A DNA stretch of 64,000 nt from Flavobacteriales bacterium UBA6770 (GCA_905181875.1 CAJIZH010000001.1:124001-188000); one strand, 5' to 3'; positions 55,691 to 64,000 are shown, numbered from the stretch's first letter. Notes: generated by a model not told the origin, from the letters alone. Numbers and translations: made by a program.

Positions 55691-56480
55691 ATGATGGAGT
55701 TTTATAAATACCAAGGAGCAGGCAACGATTTTGTAATGGTTGATAACCGAAATGGTGAGTTGGAGCTGGGAAAAAACATAGATAATGCTGACATAAAACG
55801 AATTTGCAATAGAAACTTCGGAGTAGGTGCTGACGGTCTAATTTTGTTGGAAAACGACACAGAATCCGACTTTAAAATGGTCTACTTCAACTCGGATGGA
55901 AATGAGAGTACCATGTGTGGAAATGGTGGACGTTGCATTGTGGCTTTTGCCAAATTCTTAACTGTTTTTGAAGGGGAAGTTTGCGTCTTTAGAGCCATTG
56001 ATGGAATTCACCGCGCCAAACTTAATGGAGATTGGGTAGAACTTCAAATGATTGACGTAACCGAAATCGAACAAATTGGAAATGACTATTTCCTAGATAC
56101 TGGTTCACCACATTACGTTTCATTTAGAGAGCAAGTGAAAAGCCTAGATTTAGTTTCTGAAGGACTTGCTATTAGAAACAACAATCGATTTAAAATTGAG
56201 GGTACCAATGTAAATTTCGTAGAAATCCACCAAGAATATTTAGAGGTTCGAACCTATGAACGAGGAGTCGAAAGCGAAACTCTTGCTTGCGGAACTGGAG
56301 TAACTGCAGTAGCATTGGTAGCAGAACTGAAAGGTAAAAACACCAATGCTAATGCTTCGAGAATAAAAGCACTTAGGTGGAGAATTAGAAGTGTCTTACC
56401 TAAAGAATAATCACGGAACTGACTTTACCAATATCTGGTTAAAAGGATCCGCAATGCAAGTTTTTAGAGGAAAGGTGTAA
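55691..56480 (+). CDS. dapF: Diaminopimelate epimerase (C-terminal frameshift)
   Basis: MEFYKYQGAGNDFVMVDNRN starts at ATG 55694 (55691 is one codon earlier). Active-site Cys75 in STMCGNGGRC and Cys199 in ETLACGTGVTAVA; VGADGLILLE and LDTGSPHYV are further family motifs. The plain frame ends in LRWRIRSVLPKE at 56410. Removing one A at about 56369-56373 gives GGELEVSYLKNNHGTDFTNI, then WLKGSAMQVFRGKV and TAA at 56478-56480, the normal DapF end, 261 residues. It converts LL- to meso-diaminopimelate for lysine and peptidoglycan. DapF is normally essential, so this +1 is probably a sequencing error. Confidence 0.93.
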
Positions 56481-56504
56481 ATGAGTCAGCCAGCTAAGGC
56501 TAAA

Positions 56505-56606
56505 CTATTTACCTGCTTTCTTTAATCTCTTTTCCTCTTTTTTCTCTTTTGGAGATTTAGCTGCTTCTTTTTTAACACTCTTCTTTGCGTCTTTTCCTTT
56601 ACCCAT
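56505..56606 (-). CDS. 33-residue highly basic protein
   Basis: The sequence starts MGKGKDAKKSVKKEAAKSPK, then continues EKKEEKRLKKAGK and stops at TAG 56505-56507. Lys makes up about 45% of it and there are no hydrophobic residues beyond Val, Leu and Ala. Start ATG 56606 is clear. Small Lys-rich proteins starting MGKGK are often seen in Bacteroidota genomes but have no assigned role; nucleic-acid or ribosome binding is a guess from charge. It is convergent with dapF. Confidence 0.65.
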   Translation of the reverse strand: MGKGKDAKKSVKKEAAKSPKEKKEEKRLKKAGK

Positions 56607-56950
56607 GATATTAATTTTTTTATGTAATAAATTGTTCTAGAAACTTGGCGCAAATTAACGAAATCAATTAAAAATAAGCTGTTTTGAAATTAAGCTTTTA
56701 GTCTTTTTTTAGTTCCTCTCTTCTAACTCTAATGTAATTGAGAAATAAGATAGCCAAAATAATATTGAAACTAGCCCAATTAATAAATTGCGCTTGTCCA
56801 TTTGGGGTAGTTTTTTAGTCTTGACATATTTGCAATAATACTTAGTGAAAACACGCTTCGTTTTATATAAAAAAGTAGTAGTTTATTTTATAAATAGTTC
56901 ATCTAAACAGACTCACTCTATTTTTTTGTTTTCTCAAAATCGAAAAAAGC
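56607..56950 (-). other. Intergenic region with a small membrane-peptide-like frame
   Basis: Between the basic peptide and the methyltransferase gene. The minus strand holds two overlapping frames of the same hydrophobic stretch. One has no start codon but a convincing end: FINWASFNIILAILFLNYIR, then VRREELKKD to TAA 56698-56700. The other has ATG 56801 and 30 codons (MDKRNLLIGLVSILFWLSYF...). The first looks like the C-terminus of a decayed small membrane protein. The remainder (56815-56950) shows nothing recognisable. Confidence 0.3.
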
Positions 56951-57799
56951 TTAAGTAGTGCCAAATTGTTTGTGCACACTTTTAAGATCATTTGCTACCT
57001 CATCTACTTCTTTTTCTTTTTCAAATTCAATAAATAAGTGTCCATCGGTCAGAATTTTGGGGTTTATAGACAGATCAAAAATCTCCTTATAAACTTCTCG
57101 TTTTGTCTGCTCATCAAAGTCCTTATTCTTTCTCAGTCGTTTTCGATAGGTAATCCAATTTGAGATTAATATGAATGGATAGAATAAAAACATTAACAAC
57201 ACTGAAGTTGGTTTTAAACGCGTAAACTGGATATGTTTGATTTTAAAACCAGATAATTTTGCGAAACAACGCAGCTTTAATACACCAATCAAAAATATGT
57301 GACCGTAGTATATTTCGTTAGTTAACTTCTTATCCGACATCCAAATGCTGTCCAATTCGTTAGGGGCTATTATTGAATTAAAACGTTCACTTTCGGATAA
57401 TAGGTAACTCAATTTGGCCCTTAAATTTGAGTAATTAGGTGTTGTTATTATTAGGCCTCCTCCTTTTTTTAGTATTCGGTTAAACTCTTTAAAGCTACCC
57501 AATTGATCTGAAAAATGCTCAATTCCTTCTTGACAAAGCACAAAATCGGCGCTTTTAGATTCTTCAGGAATTCCTTCCGAAATATTAGCTTGCAGGCATT
57601 TTAGACTATCAACCTTAAAATATTCAGGGAATAAATCGTAAGGTATAGGATCGGCTCCTATATGTTGTAAAATATTGGTTGTAATTCCATTACCGGCAGG
57701 AAAGTCGATTACTTTTTTGCCTGTGAACCTAAGTTTATGTTTTGTTAAGTACTTCTTTACATGATACTTAATACTCCTTGGGTTTTCAGTATAATCCAT
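56951..57799 (-). CDS. Class-I SAM-dependent methyltransferase
   Basis: 282 residues. Motif I is KKVIDFPAGNGITTNIL; after it come the acidic residue of PIPYDLFPEYF, motif IV FVLCQEGIEHFSDQ and RILKKGGGLIITTPNYSNLR. The C-terminal half has a hydrophobic segment (SVLLMFLFYPFILISNWITY), a likely membrane-association helix, and a charged tail. This layout occurs in methyltransferases of glycan or lipid pathways; the substrate is not readable. It appears to be monocistronic. Confidence 0.88.
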   Translation of the reverse strand: MDYTENPRSIKYHVKKYLTKHKLRFTGKKVIDFPAGNGITTNILQHIGADPIPYDLFPEYFKVDSLKCLQANISEGIPEESKSADFVLCQEGIEHFSDQLGSFKEFNRILKKGGGLIITTPNYSNLRAKLSYLLSESERFNSIIAPNELDSIWMSDKKLTNEIYYGHIFLIGVLKLRCFAKLSGFKIKHIQFTRLKPTSVLLMFLFYPFILISNWITYRKRLRKNKDFDEQTKREVYKEIFDLSINPKILTDGHLFIEFEKEKEVDEVANDLKSVHKQFGTT

Positions 57800-57971
57800 T
57801 TTAACGCAATTAAATTGATAATGTTTTACTTAATAAGCAAAGAAAACAAAGACGAAGACAATCTAATAATTAAAACAACCCATTTTGGAGTGCAGCATTC
57901 ATGACTTTAGCCTGCGTTAATACTTACAGCGTGATAATTATTTTTGGTCGGAGAGAATCAGAAAACTTTTA

Positions 57972-58187
57972 CTATTTCTTGCAGGGGCCTTCAGAATAGT
58001 CAGTTATACTATTGCAGTTTGCGATTCCGGGATTGCTGTATGTGCTTCCATCACAACCGCAAACTGGATCGTACTCTAGTGTAGTTCCACAATTTAGTTT
58101 TTCTTGAGGTTGACATTCTTTTTTTTTGCAACAAAACAGCACTACGGCAATTAAAATTCCTAAGGTAATTGTAGCTATTTTTATCAT
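57972..58187 (-). CDS. Small lipoprotein with Kazal-like domain
   Basis: I place the start at ATG 58187 (about 71 residues): MIKIATITLGILIAVVLF-C-C is a good lipoprotein signal; a further ATG at 58229 adds an unlikely leader. The mature part has CGTTLEYDPVCGCDGSTYSN, the core Kazal pattern (C-x-x-x-x-P-V-C-G-x-D-G-x-T-Y), followed by NCNSITDYSEGPC. Kazal domains inhibit serine proteases; some bacterial ones are surface-exposed. Protease target unknown. Confidence 0.8.
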   Translation of the reverse strand: MIKIATITLGILIAVVLFCCKKKECQPQEKLNCGTTLEYDPVCGCDGSTYSNPGIANCNSITDYSEGPCKK

Positions 58188-58346
58188 ATAGAATGAGAGT
58201 TTATTGTTTAATGTTAGATGATTTATCATGTTGATTTACACCAAAATACAATTAATTTCAAGTTGACTTATAATTGCGAAGGATTAGCATTTTTAAAACG
58301 TCTTAGTAACTGAACAAATAGTCTATCAACGCAAAATTAATTCAAT

Positions 58347-60695
58347 ATGAAATTTAAATTAAGTCTAATTGCCATTTTTTTTATTCGACTTCATGCTCCG
58401 GTTATAGCTCAGGATTTGCCCTTAGAGTTTAATTATTCTTTAGATGGGCATCGACTAATAGTTGGTAACACAGTCACGAAAGGTTTTTACGATGAAGCCT
58501 ATATTGACACTATTTTTCTACAATTCTCGCAATCAAATTTTTTGACTTTATTATCTCAAAACTATGAGGCCAAAATCGAAATTCCTGCCACATTAACTCA
58601 TAATGGAGTTGCTTATGATAGCGTAGGTGTTCGATTTAAAGGAAATACTTCTTATAAAAGATTAGTTAACTCAGATAAAAAATCATTTGCAATATCTATG
58701 GATGCATTTATTGATAACCAAGATGTTGAAGGATATGAGTCGTTGAATTTAAGTAACGCTTTTCAAGATGAATCTGCTATGCGTGAAATTTTGTATCTTA
58801 ACTCAATAAGGAAAAATATTGCTGCTGCCAAGGGTAATTATGTTCAGCTCTTTTTGAATGGACAAGATTGGGGCATTTATCCAAATGTGCAAGCGCTGAA
58901 CAAAGAGCATGTAGAGGAATGGTTCTTAGATAAAGATGCTACACGATGGAGATGTGAAAAAACAACTGTGGGTCAACCTGTAATTAAGTTTAACGCAGGA
59001 TCATCTTCATTAAATTATATGGGTGATGCTGCTTCAGGTTACACAGATCATTATACGTTAAAAAGCTCAGATAAGGATGATCCTTGGCTGGACTTGGCGG
59101 CGGCTTGCAGTGCGATAGATAAAACGAGAACAAGCCAGCAGATCGATCAATTATTAGAGCATTTTGATTTAGATCAAGCTCTATGGTTTCTCGCTTCGGA
59201 AATAATTTTTACTGACGACGATGGCTATGTATTTAAGGGAGGAATGGATTACTACGCCTACTTTGATATTGCAACAACGCGATTGGTTCCGATTGAATAT
59301 GATGGGAATTCTTGTATGGCGGCAAATAAGGCTAGAACATGGACTCCTTTCTATCGTTCAGACGACAGTAAGTTTGCATTAATGTATATTTTAATGAAAG
59401 TACCTGAAATTCGACAGCGCTATTTAGCTCATTTCAGAACCATGCTTAAAACGTCTTTTGATACAAATATGATGCTGAACCAGATTGATAATTATTCGAC
59501 TTTAATAAGTCAGCGTTATGTAAATGATCCAAAGGCAATGTCAAGTTCACAGCAGCACTTTGCAGAAGTTGCTAATCTAAAACAGTTCGTCAGAGACAGA
59601 AGTGCATATTTATTCTCAAATTCTGAAATTCAACAACAAGGAGTTGAAATTACAGGAGTTTCACATTTTGTAAATAGAATCGAATGGGCCAACCCGAAAA
59701 ATACAGATTCAACTTTGGTTCTGGCTACTGCATCAAACCCTTCTTTAATCGAGGAAATGAATCTGTATTACGGGACAGGTTTGGCTGGAAGGTTTAAGTA
59801 TATTGCTATGTATGATGATGGAAGTCATGGTGATGGTGCTTCAGGTGACGGACAATTCGGTGCATATATTCCATCACAAAAAGGAGGACAGCATGTTCGC
59901 TATTATATAGAATCAGTCTCAAGTAATTCTTTTGGAACGAGGTTTTATGAGCCTGCTGGTGCTGAGCATGAGGTATTTGTTTACAAAGTAAATGTTGGTG
60001 AAAAAGTTGCCAGCGAAGTTGTATTGAATGAGGTGATGACCTCTAATGAATACTCAATTCCAGATCAAGACAATGAATATGATGATTGGATAGAATTATA
60101 CAACAATGGGACTTCTGCAATTGATTTGACCGGTTACTATCTAACTGATGACGTGACCGAATTTCTCCAATGGGAATTTCCACAAGGAACTAGTATTGAT
60201 CCTGGTGGATATTTGATTATATGGTGTGATGGCGATGTTGGTCAAACAGGGTTGCATGCTAATTTTAAACTATCTTCAACGGGTGAAAAAGTTATATTGA
60301 CAACTCCAGAAGGGAACATTGCAGATGAGGTTATTTTTGGTGAGTATAAATCTGAGTATACCTATTCGAGAGTGCCAAATGGTACTGGAAATTTTGAATG
60401 GCAACACCCTACCTATGAAATTAGTAATGCTACACCTCTTTCTGTTGAAAATTTTGAAGCTGATTTAGTAGAGTTTTCTATTTATCCAAATCCTGCTCAT
60501 TCTATTTTTTCAATTGTAACAAACACAGAACTGAAAAACGAAACTCTTTCGATTTTTAACGTTGAAGGGAGATTGATTTTAAGGGAAAATCTAAATCAAA
60601 AAGTAATCAAGGTGGACATCTCTGATTGGGAAAGTGGAGTTTATATTGCGAGGCTAGGAAATGGTGAAACTAAAAAATTGGTGGTCAATCCTTAG
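58347..60695 (+). CDS. CotH-kinase-like protein with lamin-tail domain and T9SS sorting domain
   Basis: 782 residues with signal MKFKLSLIAIFFIRLHAPVIA. The CotH domain (about 70-420) shows YDSVGVRFKGNTSYKR, KKSFAISMDAFIDNQ, NYVQLFLNGQDWGIYPNVQA and LVPIEYDGNSCM. A lamin-tail domain (about 555-680) follows with VVLNEVMTSNEYSIPDQDNE, DDWIELYNNGTSAIDLTGYY. The last 75 residues (IYPNPAHSIFSIV, IFNVEGRLIL, WESGVYIARLGNGETKKLVV) are a type A T9SS signal. CotH proteins can phosphorylate surface proteins; here a surface or secreted protein is expected. A TTC microsatellite begins right after the stop. Confidence 0.9.
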   Translation: MKFKLSLIAIFFIRLHAPVIAQDLPLEFNYSLDGHRLIVGNTVTKGFYDEAYIDTIFLQFSQSNFLTLLSQNYEAKIEIPATLTHNGVAYDSVGVRFKGNTSYKRLVNSDKKSFAISMDAFIDNQDVEGYESLNLSNAFQDESAMREILYLNSIRKNIAAAKGNYVQLFLNGQDWGIYPNVQALNKEHVEEWFLDKDATRWRCEKTTVGQPVIKFNAGSSSLNYMGDAASGYTDHYTLKSSDKDDPWLDLAAACSAIDKTRTSQQIDQLLEHFDLDQALWFLASEIIFTDDDGYVFKGGMDYYAYFDIATTRLVPIEYDGNSCMAANKARTWTPFYRSDDSKFALMYILMKVPEIRQRYLAHFRTMLKTSFDTNMMLNQIDNYSTLISQRYVNDPKAMSSSQQHFAEVANLKQFVRDRSAYLFSNSEIQQQGVEITGVSHFVNRIEWANPKNTDSTLVLATASNPSLIEEMNLYYGTGLAGRFKYIAMYDDGSHGDGASGDGQFGAYIPSQKGGQHVRYYIESVSSNSFGTRFYEPAGAEHEVFVYKVNVGEKVASEVVLNEVMTSNEYSIPDQDNEYDDWIELYNNGTSAIDLTGYYLTDDVTEFLQWEFPQGTSIDPGGYLIIWCDGDVGQTGLHANFKLSSTGEKVILTTPEGNIADEVIFGEYKSEYTYSRVPNGTGNFEWQHPTYEISNATPLSVENFEADLVEFSIYPNPAHSIFSIVTNTELKNETLSIFNVEGRLILRENLNQKVIKVDISDWESGVYIARLGNGETKKLVVNP

Positions 60696-60946
60696 TTCTT
60701 CTTCTTCTTCTTCTTCTTCTTCTTCTGTATTGAATTAATTACTTTTTTCAAGAGAATAGTTACTCTAACAGCAAAATATTGTCGATTTAAATTTGCTAAA
60801 AGTTCTTCTGGTATTTCGATTTCATCACCAACAGTTTTCCGAATTTATAAAGTTAGGTCAATTGCTGGAGAAGGAAAAATATGCTTAGTAAAAATGGATT
60901 AATTAGAATTAAGAATAGAATATTGCTGCTGAATTCGGTCTCTCAT
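60692..60946 (-). pseudogene. Decayed small gene ending in a poly-Lys tail
   Basis: One frame runs from ATG 60946 (MRDRIQQQYSILNSN) through two internal TAA codons. It then passes IFPSPAIDLTL and IRKTVGDEIEIPEELLANLN, RQYFAVRVTILLKKVINSIQ and nine Lys, ending at TAA 60692-60694. The DEIEIPEELLANLNRQYFAV part is strongly protein-like, with helical periodicity. The two stops in the same frame without a frame change suggest substitution decay. The family is not recognised. It overlaps the stop codon of the CotH gene by three bases. Confidence 0.5.
60696..60725. repeat. (TTC)10 microsatellite
   Basis: Ten exact TTC units start directly after the TAG of the CotH gene. On the minus strand they read as AAG codons, giving nine Lys residues at the end of the decayed frame of 60692-60946. 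Length change would be frame-neutral there. Confidence 0.98.
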
Positions 60947-60989
60947 GATTTATTTTCAAATGGTCAAGATTCCTAAATATTCAGAATAA

Positions 60990-62327
60990 TCAAATTTGTG
61001 GGTTATTTGTGTCATTTGGTATTCTAGCAAGCTCATCCTTTTCGTTTTGGCCTTTTATAAAACTAAGTGAAAGGATTGTGGCGAGCCCGCAAATAATTAG
61101 GGTTCCTAGACCCAAAAACCCATGTGAATTAATGATTTTAAACCATTCGTTCCTCCATAAATCGCCTCCATAACTGGCAATAAAAAACCATGGCAATCCA
61201 AACACACAGAGAAGGAGTGCGCTCCTTTTTAGAACTATTTGATAACCAACGGCGCCTATCATAGGCAGCACAAATAGGAAGTGTTCTGTGTCGGTGATTA
61301 AAAAAACAGGTACTAATGCTATAGTGAGAAAATAGAAAACAAAGAATTTTCGTTCTTCAGTTTTGTTTAATATTTTGCTTTTAAATAGGCCTGTAAATCC
61401 AATAGATTGCCAAAAGAGTAAGAACAAAACGGCAATAGTGATCACCAATAAAATCATTGATGATATGGTGGATATTTCAAAATTGGCATAGGTTTTAGCC
61501 AAAGAAGAAATGGTTTGAGCACTCGTCAAATAGGTTGAGTGTTTAGTCATAGATATTATCCATTCTTTGTGAAGGGTCATTCCAATTTCGATTCCTTTAA
61601 TCAAAAAGACCGACAGCATTAATCCCAGTATAAACAGAACACTCGAAAATAACGTTCTCCATTTGCCAAAAAGTATCAAAGGAAAAAATAAAAGGCCAAA
61701 ATATGGTTTCGTTAGAATGACTATCGCCAAGAGCAAACCACTAAGAATCGATTGTTTTTTAATTGAAAAATTAAACGCATAAAAGCAGAGTAGCAATAGA
61801 AGCAAGTTAGTATTACCTAAGTGTAATTCCCGAATTAAGTGCACTGCAACTGAGAGCATTAAGAAGATTGAAAACCAGAATTTAAGTTGCTGGTTTTTTT
61901 CTTTTTTAAACCAAAATTGTGTGATTGATTTTAAAAGAAGTACCACCGCAAAACTTAGCATAAAAAAGTAAATACTCAAGGCTAATGAGTAGGGTAAATA
62001 AGCTAACGGAACAAATAAAATAAGAGTCGAGGGTGCATATTTATAGAATCCCGTATCCAATCCGAAATTTTTACCATAAACCTGCTGGTCTGCTAATAAT
62101 GCATTACAAGCATCGTAGAATACTCGGAAATCATTTAACCAAAGACGTTCATTTATAAACTCGAACGAGAACATAGTGATAAAAAACGCCATAATTAGCA
62201 CTAATAACCAACGAGAATAAGGCTCAAAAAAATATTTACGAATCAAGTGTAACGTATTTAGTGACTTATTTTGCAAATTTATATAAACGATTGAGTCACG
62301 TTGTTCAATATCGATGCAGGAGTGCAA
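60990..62327 (-). CDS. Membrane glycosyltransferase, GT87/DUF2029-like
   Basis: 445 residues with about ten TM segments. After the first TM helix comes NERLWLNDFRVFYDACNALL with the DF motif, and YKYAPSTLILFVPLAYLPYS in the next loop: together the GT87 (DUF2029) pattern in which the Asp is thought catalytic. It would use polyprenyl-phospho-sugars outside the inner membrane. The protein may begin a little later (for example near residue 30), because the first 30 residues are hydrophilic and atypical. The dnaN gene lies upstream on the same strand, separated by a terminator. Confidence 0.8.
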   Translation of the reverse strand: MHSCIDIEQRDSIVYINLQNKSLNTLHLIRKYFFEPYSRWLLVLIMAFFITMFSFEFINERLWLNDFRVFYDACNALLADQQVYGKNFGLDTGFYKYAPSTLILFVPLAYLPYSLALSIYFFMLSFAVVLLLKSITQFWFKKEKNQQLKFWFSIFLMLSVAVHLIRELHLGNTNLLLLLLCFYAFNFSIKKQSILSGLLLAIVILTKPYFGLLFFPLILFGKWRTLFSSVLFILGLMLSVFLIKGIEIGMTLHKEWIISMTKHSTYLTSAQTISSLAKTYANFEISTISSMILLVITIAVLFLLFWQSIGFTGLFKSKILNKTEERKFFVFYFLTIALVPVFLITDTEHFLFVLPMIGAVGYQIVLKRSALLLCVFGLPWFFIASYGGDLWRNEWFKIINSHGFLGLGTLIICGLATILSLSFIKGQNEKDELARIPNDTNNPQI

Positions 62328-62340
62328 GATCCTTTAAATT

Positions 62341-62373
62341 AAAAAACCTCGCCAAAAATTTGGAGAGGTCTTT
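62341..62373 (-). terminator. Intrinsic terminator of dnaN
   Basis: ACCTC-G-CCAAA pairs with TTTGG-A-GAGGT with one mismatch; on the minus strand it is followed by T6. It lies 24-56 bases beyond the dnaN stop. Confidence 0.8.
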
Positions 62374-62396
62374 CAATACGTTAGTTGCTTTGCCGA

Positions 62397-63521
62397 TTAA
62401 CTATTCAGCATAACTGGCATAACTAGCATAAGTAAGTTTTCGTTTTCATCATTCCCTTCTGCTGGCAACAATAATCCAGCGCGATTTGCTGCAGACATTT
62501 CTAAAGAAACATTTTCAGTCTCAATATTGCTTAGCATTTCGATTAAGAATCGAGAGTTAAATCCAATTTCGATATCCTCTCCTTGGTGATCGCAAGTTAA
62601 ACGCTCGTTTGCTTCATTCGAAAAATCAAGATCTTCAGCAGAAACACTTAGTTCGTTTCCAGAAATCTTTAAACGCACTTGGTGTGTAGTTTTATTACTG
62701 AAAATAGAAATCCTTTTGATCGAGCTTAAAAAAGCACCTTTTGCAATAACTACTTTATTTGGATTTTCTTTAGGAATTACTGCGTCGTAGTTTGGATATT
62801 TGCCATCGATCAAACGGCAAATTAGAGTGATTTGACCAAATTCGAAATAACAATTTGTATCGGTATACTTTACAGTTATATCACCTTCAACGCTGGACAA
62901 CAAGCCTTTTAATAAATTGGAAGGTTTTTTTGGAAGAATAAATGCAGCGCCTTTTTTAGCCTTGGCGTCAGTTCTTCTGTAGCGCACTAATTTGTGGGCA
63001 TCAGTTGCAACAAACGTTACATTATCGCTATTTAATTCGAAATAAACACCAGACATTACCGGCCTTAGCTCATCGTTACCACTTGCAAAAAGTGTTTTGT
63101 TTACTGCATTGAATAAAATATCAGCAGTCAATGTTATAGTAGCTGGAGATTCTAATTCTGGTGTCTTTGGAAATTCATTTCCGTTGTGACCAGCCAGTTT
63201 ATATTTACCATTATCGGTAACTACTTCAACTCCAAAATTATCATCAGAAACATTAAAAGTTAATGGCTGCTCAGGAAATGTTTTTAACGTATCCAATAAA
63301 AGTTTAGCAGGAATTGCGATATTTCCGTCTTTGTCAGATTTGTCCAATTTTATTTTAGTAAAAATGGTGCTTTCCAAATCAGAAGCTGAAACAGTTAGAT
63401 CGCCTTTTTTAATGTCGAACAAAAAATTGTCTAATATCGGCAGGGTATTAGACGTGTTTAGAACGCCGGCTATAGCGCTTAGTTCTTTTAAAAGGTGAGA
63501 ACTGGATACAATGAATTTCAT
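62397..63521 (-). CDS. dnaN: DNA polymerase III sliding clamp (beta subunit)
   Basis: 374 residues, standard size. Three clamp folds: FIVSSSHLLKELSAIAGVLN with NTLPILDNFLFDI in the first, NAVNKTLFASGNDELRPVMS with GVYFELNSDNVTFVATDAHK in the second, and FNSRFLIEMLSNIETENVSL with the final LMLVMPVMLNS in the third. The clamp tethers polymerases to DNA. It is not next to dnaA, as is usual in this phylum. The start region has a purine-rich AAAGGAAAT before the ATG. A partial gene lies upstream on the same strand. Confidence 0.96.
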   Translation of the reverse strand: MKFIVSSSHLLKELSAIAGVLNTSNTLPILDNFLFDIKKGDLTVSASDLESTIFTKIKLDKSDKDGNIAIPAKLLLDTLKTFPEQPLTFNVSDDNFGVEVVTDNGKYKLAGHNGNEFPKTPELESPATITLTADILFNAVNKTLFASGNDELRPVMSGVYFELNSDNVTFVATDAHKLVRYRRTDAKAKKGAAFILPKKPSNLLKGLLSSVEGDITVKYTDTNCYFEFGQITLICRLIDGKYPNYDAVIPKENPNKVVIAKGAFLSSIKRISIFSNKTTHQVRLKISGNELSVSAEDLDFSNEANERLTCDHQGEDIEIGFNSRFLIEMLSNIETENVSLEMSAANRAGLLLPAEGNDENENLLMLVMPVMLNS

Positions 63522-63614
63522 ATTATTTCCTTTAATTTAAGTAAAACAAATTTATCGCAATCGAAGGTCTGTTCAAAGAATTAGTAAGTGGGTGTGGGTC
63601 TACTTTTCAACAAG

Positions 63615-64000
63615 TTATGAGGGAGCAATAAACTCGCCCAAACTCACTGTTAATGGGTCAAACACAAAGAATTGAATGATAACTAATTGATCATTGTTAA
63701 TCGTTGCATACATACGCTCCAAATCATGCGGTATAGTATTTCCCTCCCAATCTTCAGCATCTAATTTCGCGGGTTTTAAATACGATTTTATTTCTGTAAT
63801 ATTCCCTTTTTCATCTTCAAGGGTCCAAACCGTTTTAATCGGAGTCTCTAACAGTAGACTATCGCAATACGCTTTTGTTCTATTTTCTTCAAACCCTTCG
63901 TAACTAATAGCTCTGTAACGTTTTAAATACTCATAAAGACCACCCATATCTGGAACTGCAACAGGGCTTCCCTTACCATCTTTTAGGGTGTATTCGCTGT
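63615..64000 (-). CDS. Hypothetical protein, C-terminal part (continues past window edge)
   Basis: The minus-strand frame is open from the right edge (SEYTLKDGKGSPVAVPDMGG) to the stop at 63615-63617, so the start is outside; about 128 residues are visible. It includes KTVWTLEDEKGNITEIKSYL and QFFVFDPLTVSLGEFIAPS. In Bacteroidota a gene of this type (DUF4340-like) often stands between gldG and dnaN; this is a possibility from gene order only. It lies 93 bases upstream of dnaN. Confidence 0.6.
   Translation of the reverse strand, partial: SEYTLKDGKGSPVAVPDMGGLYEYLKRYRAISYEGFEENRTKAYCDSLLLETPIKTVWTLEDEKGNITEIKSYLKPAKLDAEDWEGNTIPHDLERMYATINNDQLVIIQFFVFDPLTVSLGEFIAPS

Overview
The window is a low-GC Bacteroidota chromosome segment, most likely from the Flavobacteriia (Crocinitomicaceae/Cryomorphaceae-like). 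The evidence is several type IX secretion (T9SS) C-terminal sorting domains, a short RpoD of about 286 residues, a long-form GAPDH, lipoprotein signals ending in Cys, weak Shine-Dalgarno signals, and promoters of the Bacteroidota type (TTG-N20-TAnnTTTG). No plasmid, phage or CRISPR signature dominates. Most of the window is ordinary core genome with a few accessory or decaying patches.

Layout. 0-9.6 kb: the tail of a T9SS protein that lies outside the window; a flippase / outer-membrane protein / lipoprotein operon; a ZIP transporter with an acyl-CoA thioesterase; a heavily decayed mscS pseudogene; a class-III aminotransferase; and a remnant of another T9SS sorting domain. 9.6-18.5 kb: a Crp/Fnr-type regulator, then a giant secreted protein (about 2,595 residues once two +1 frameshifts are corrected). 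It has Gly-rich regions, an arabinofuranosidase-like/ConA-like module, twenty 51-residue repeats and a T9SS tail. 18.5-24.9 kb: an accessory patch ending at a tRNA-Lys gene. It holds a SPOR protein with a lipoprotein, a membrane protein with a possible regulatory tail, and broken gene pieces. One secreted-protein gene there is split by an exact 86-bp copy of a neighbouring sequence.

25-43 kb: housekeeping genes: aroK, a phosphoribosyltransferase, a TPMT-like methyltransferase, a response regulator with PP2C-type phosphatase, an MscS-family channel, a TamA/BamA-like protein, an RNA methyltransferase, surE, lpxB, a SpoIID protein, comEC, 3-hydroxyacyl-CoA dehydrogenase, an ABCG-like transporter and smpB. 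43.3-49.5 kb: a probable iron-regulated operon (DUF4856 lipoprotein, imelysin lipoprotein, HTTM membrane protein, TonB-dependent receptor). 49.6-64 kb: SulP transporter, GAPDH, rpoD, htrA, dapF, a 33-residue basic protein, a methyltransferase, a Kazal-like lipoprotein, a CotH/T9SS protein, a GT87-like protein, dnaN and a partial gene.

The most notable observation is an 87-bp block, 83/87 identical, that sits both at the start of the iron operon (43329-43415) and upstream of the giant secreted protein (10401-10487). Both copies keep a full Bacteroidota promoter followed by a 19-bp near-palindrome at the expected transcription start, shaped like a Fur-type operator. This predicts shared, probably metal-responsive, control of a surface protein and an uptake operon 33 kb apart.

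A caution for all readers: at least six otherwise healthy genes (the giant protein twice, the DUF4856 gene, the TonB receptor, comEC, dapF and a small lipoprotein gene) carry single-base frameshifts. Because dapF is normally essential, sequencing or assembly indels are a serious alternative to real inactivation.
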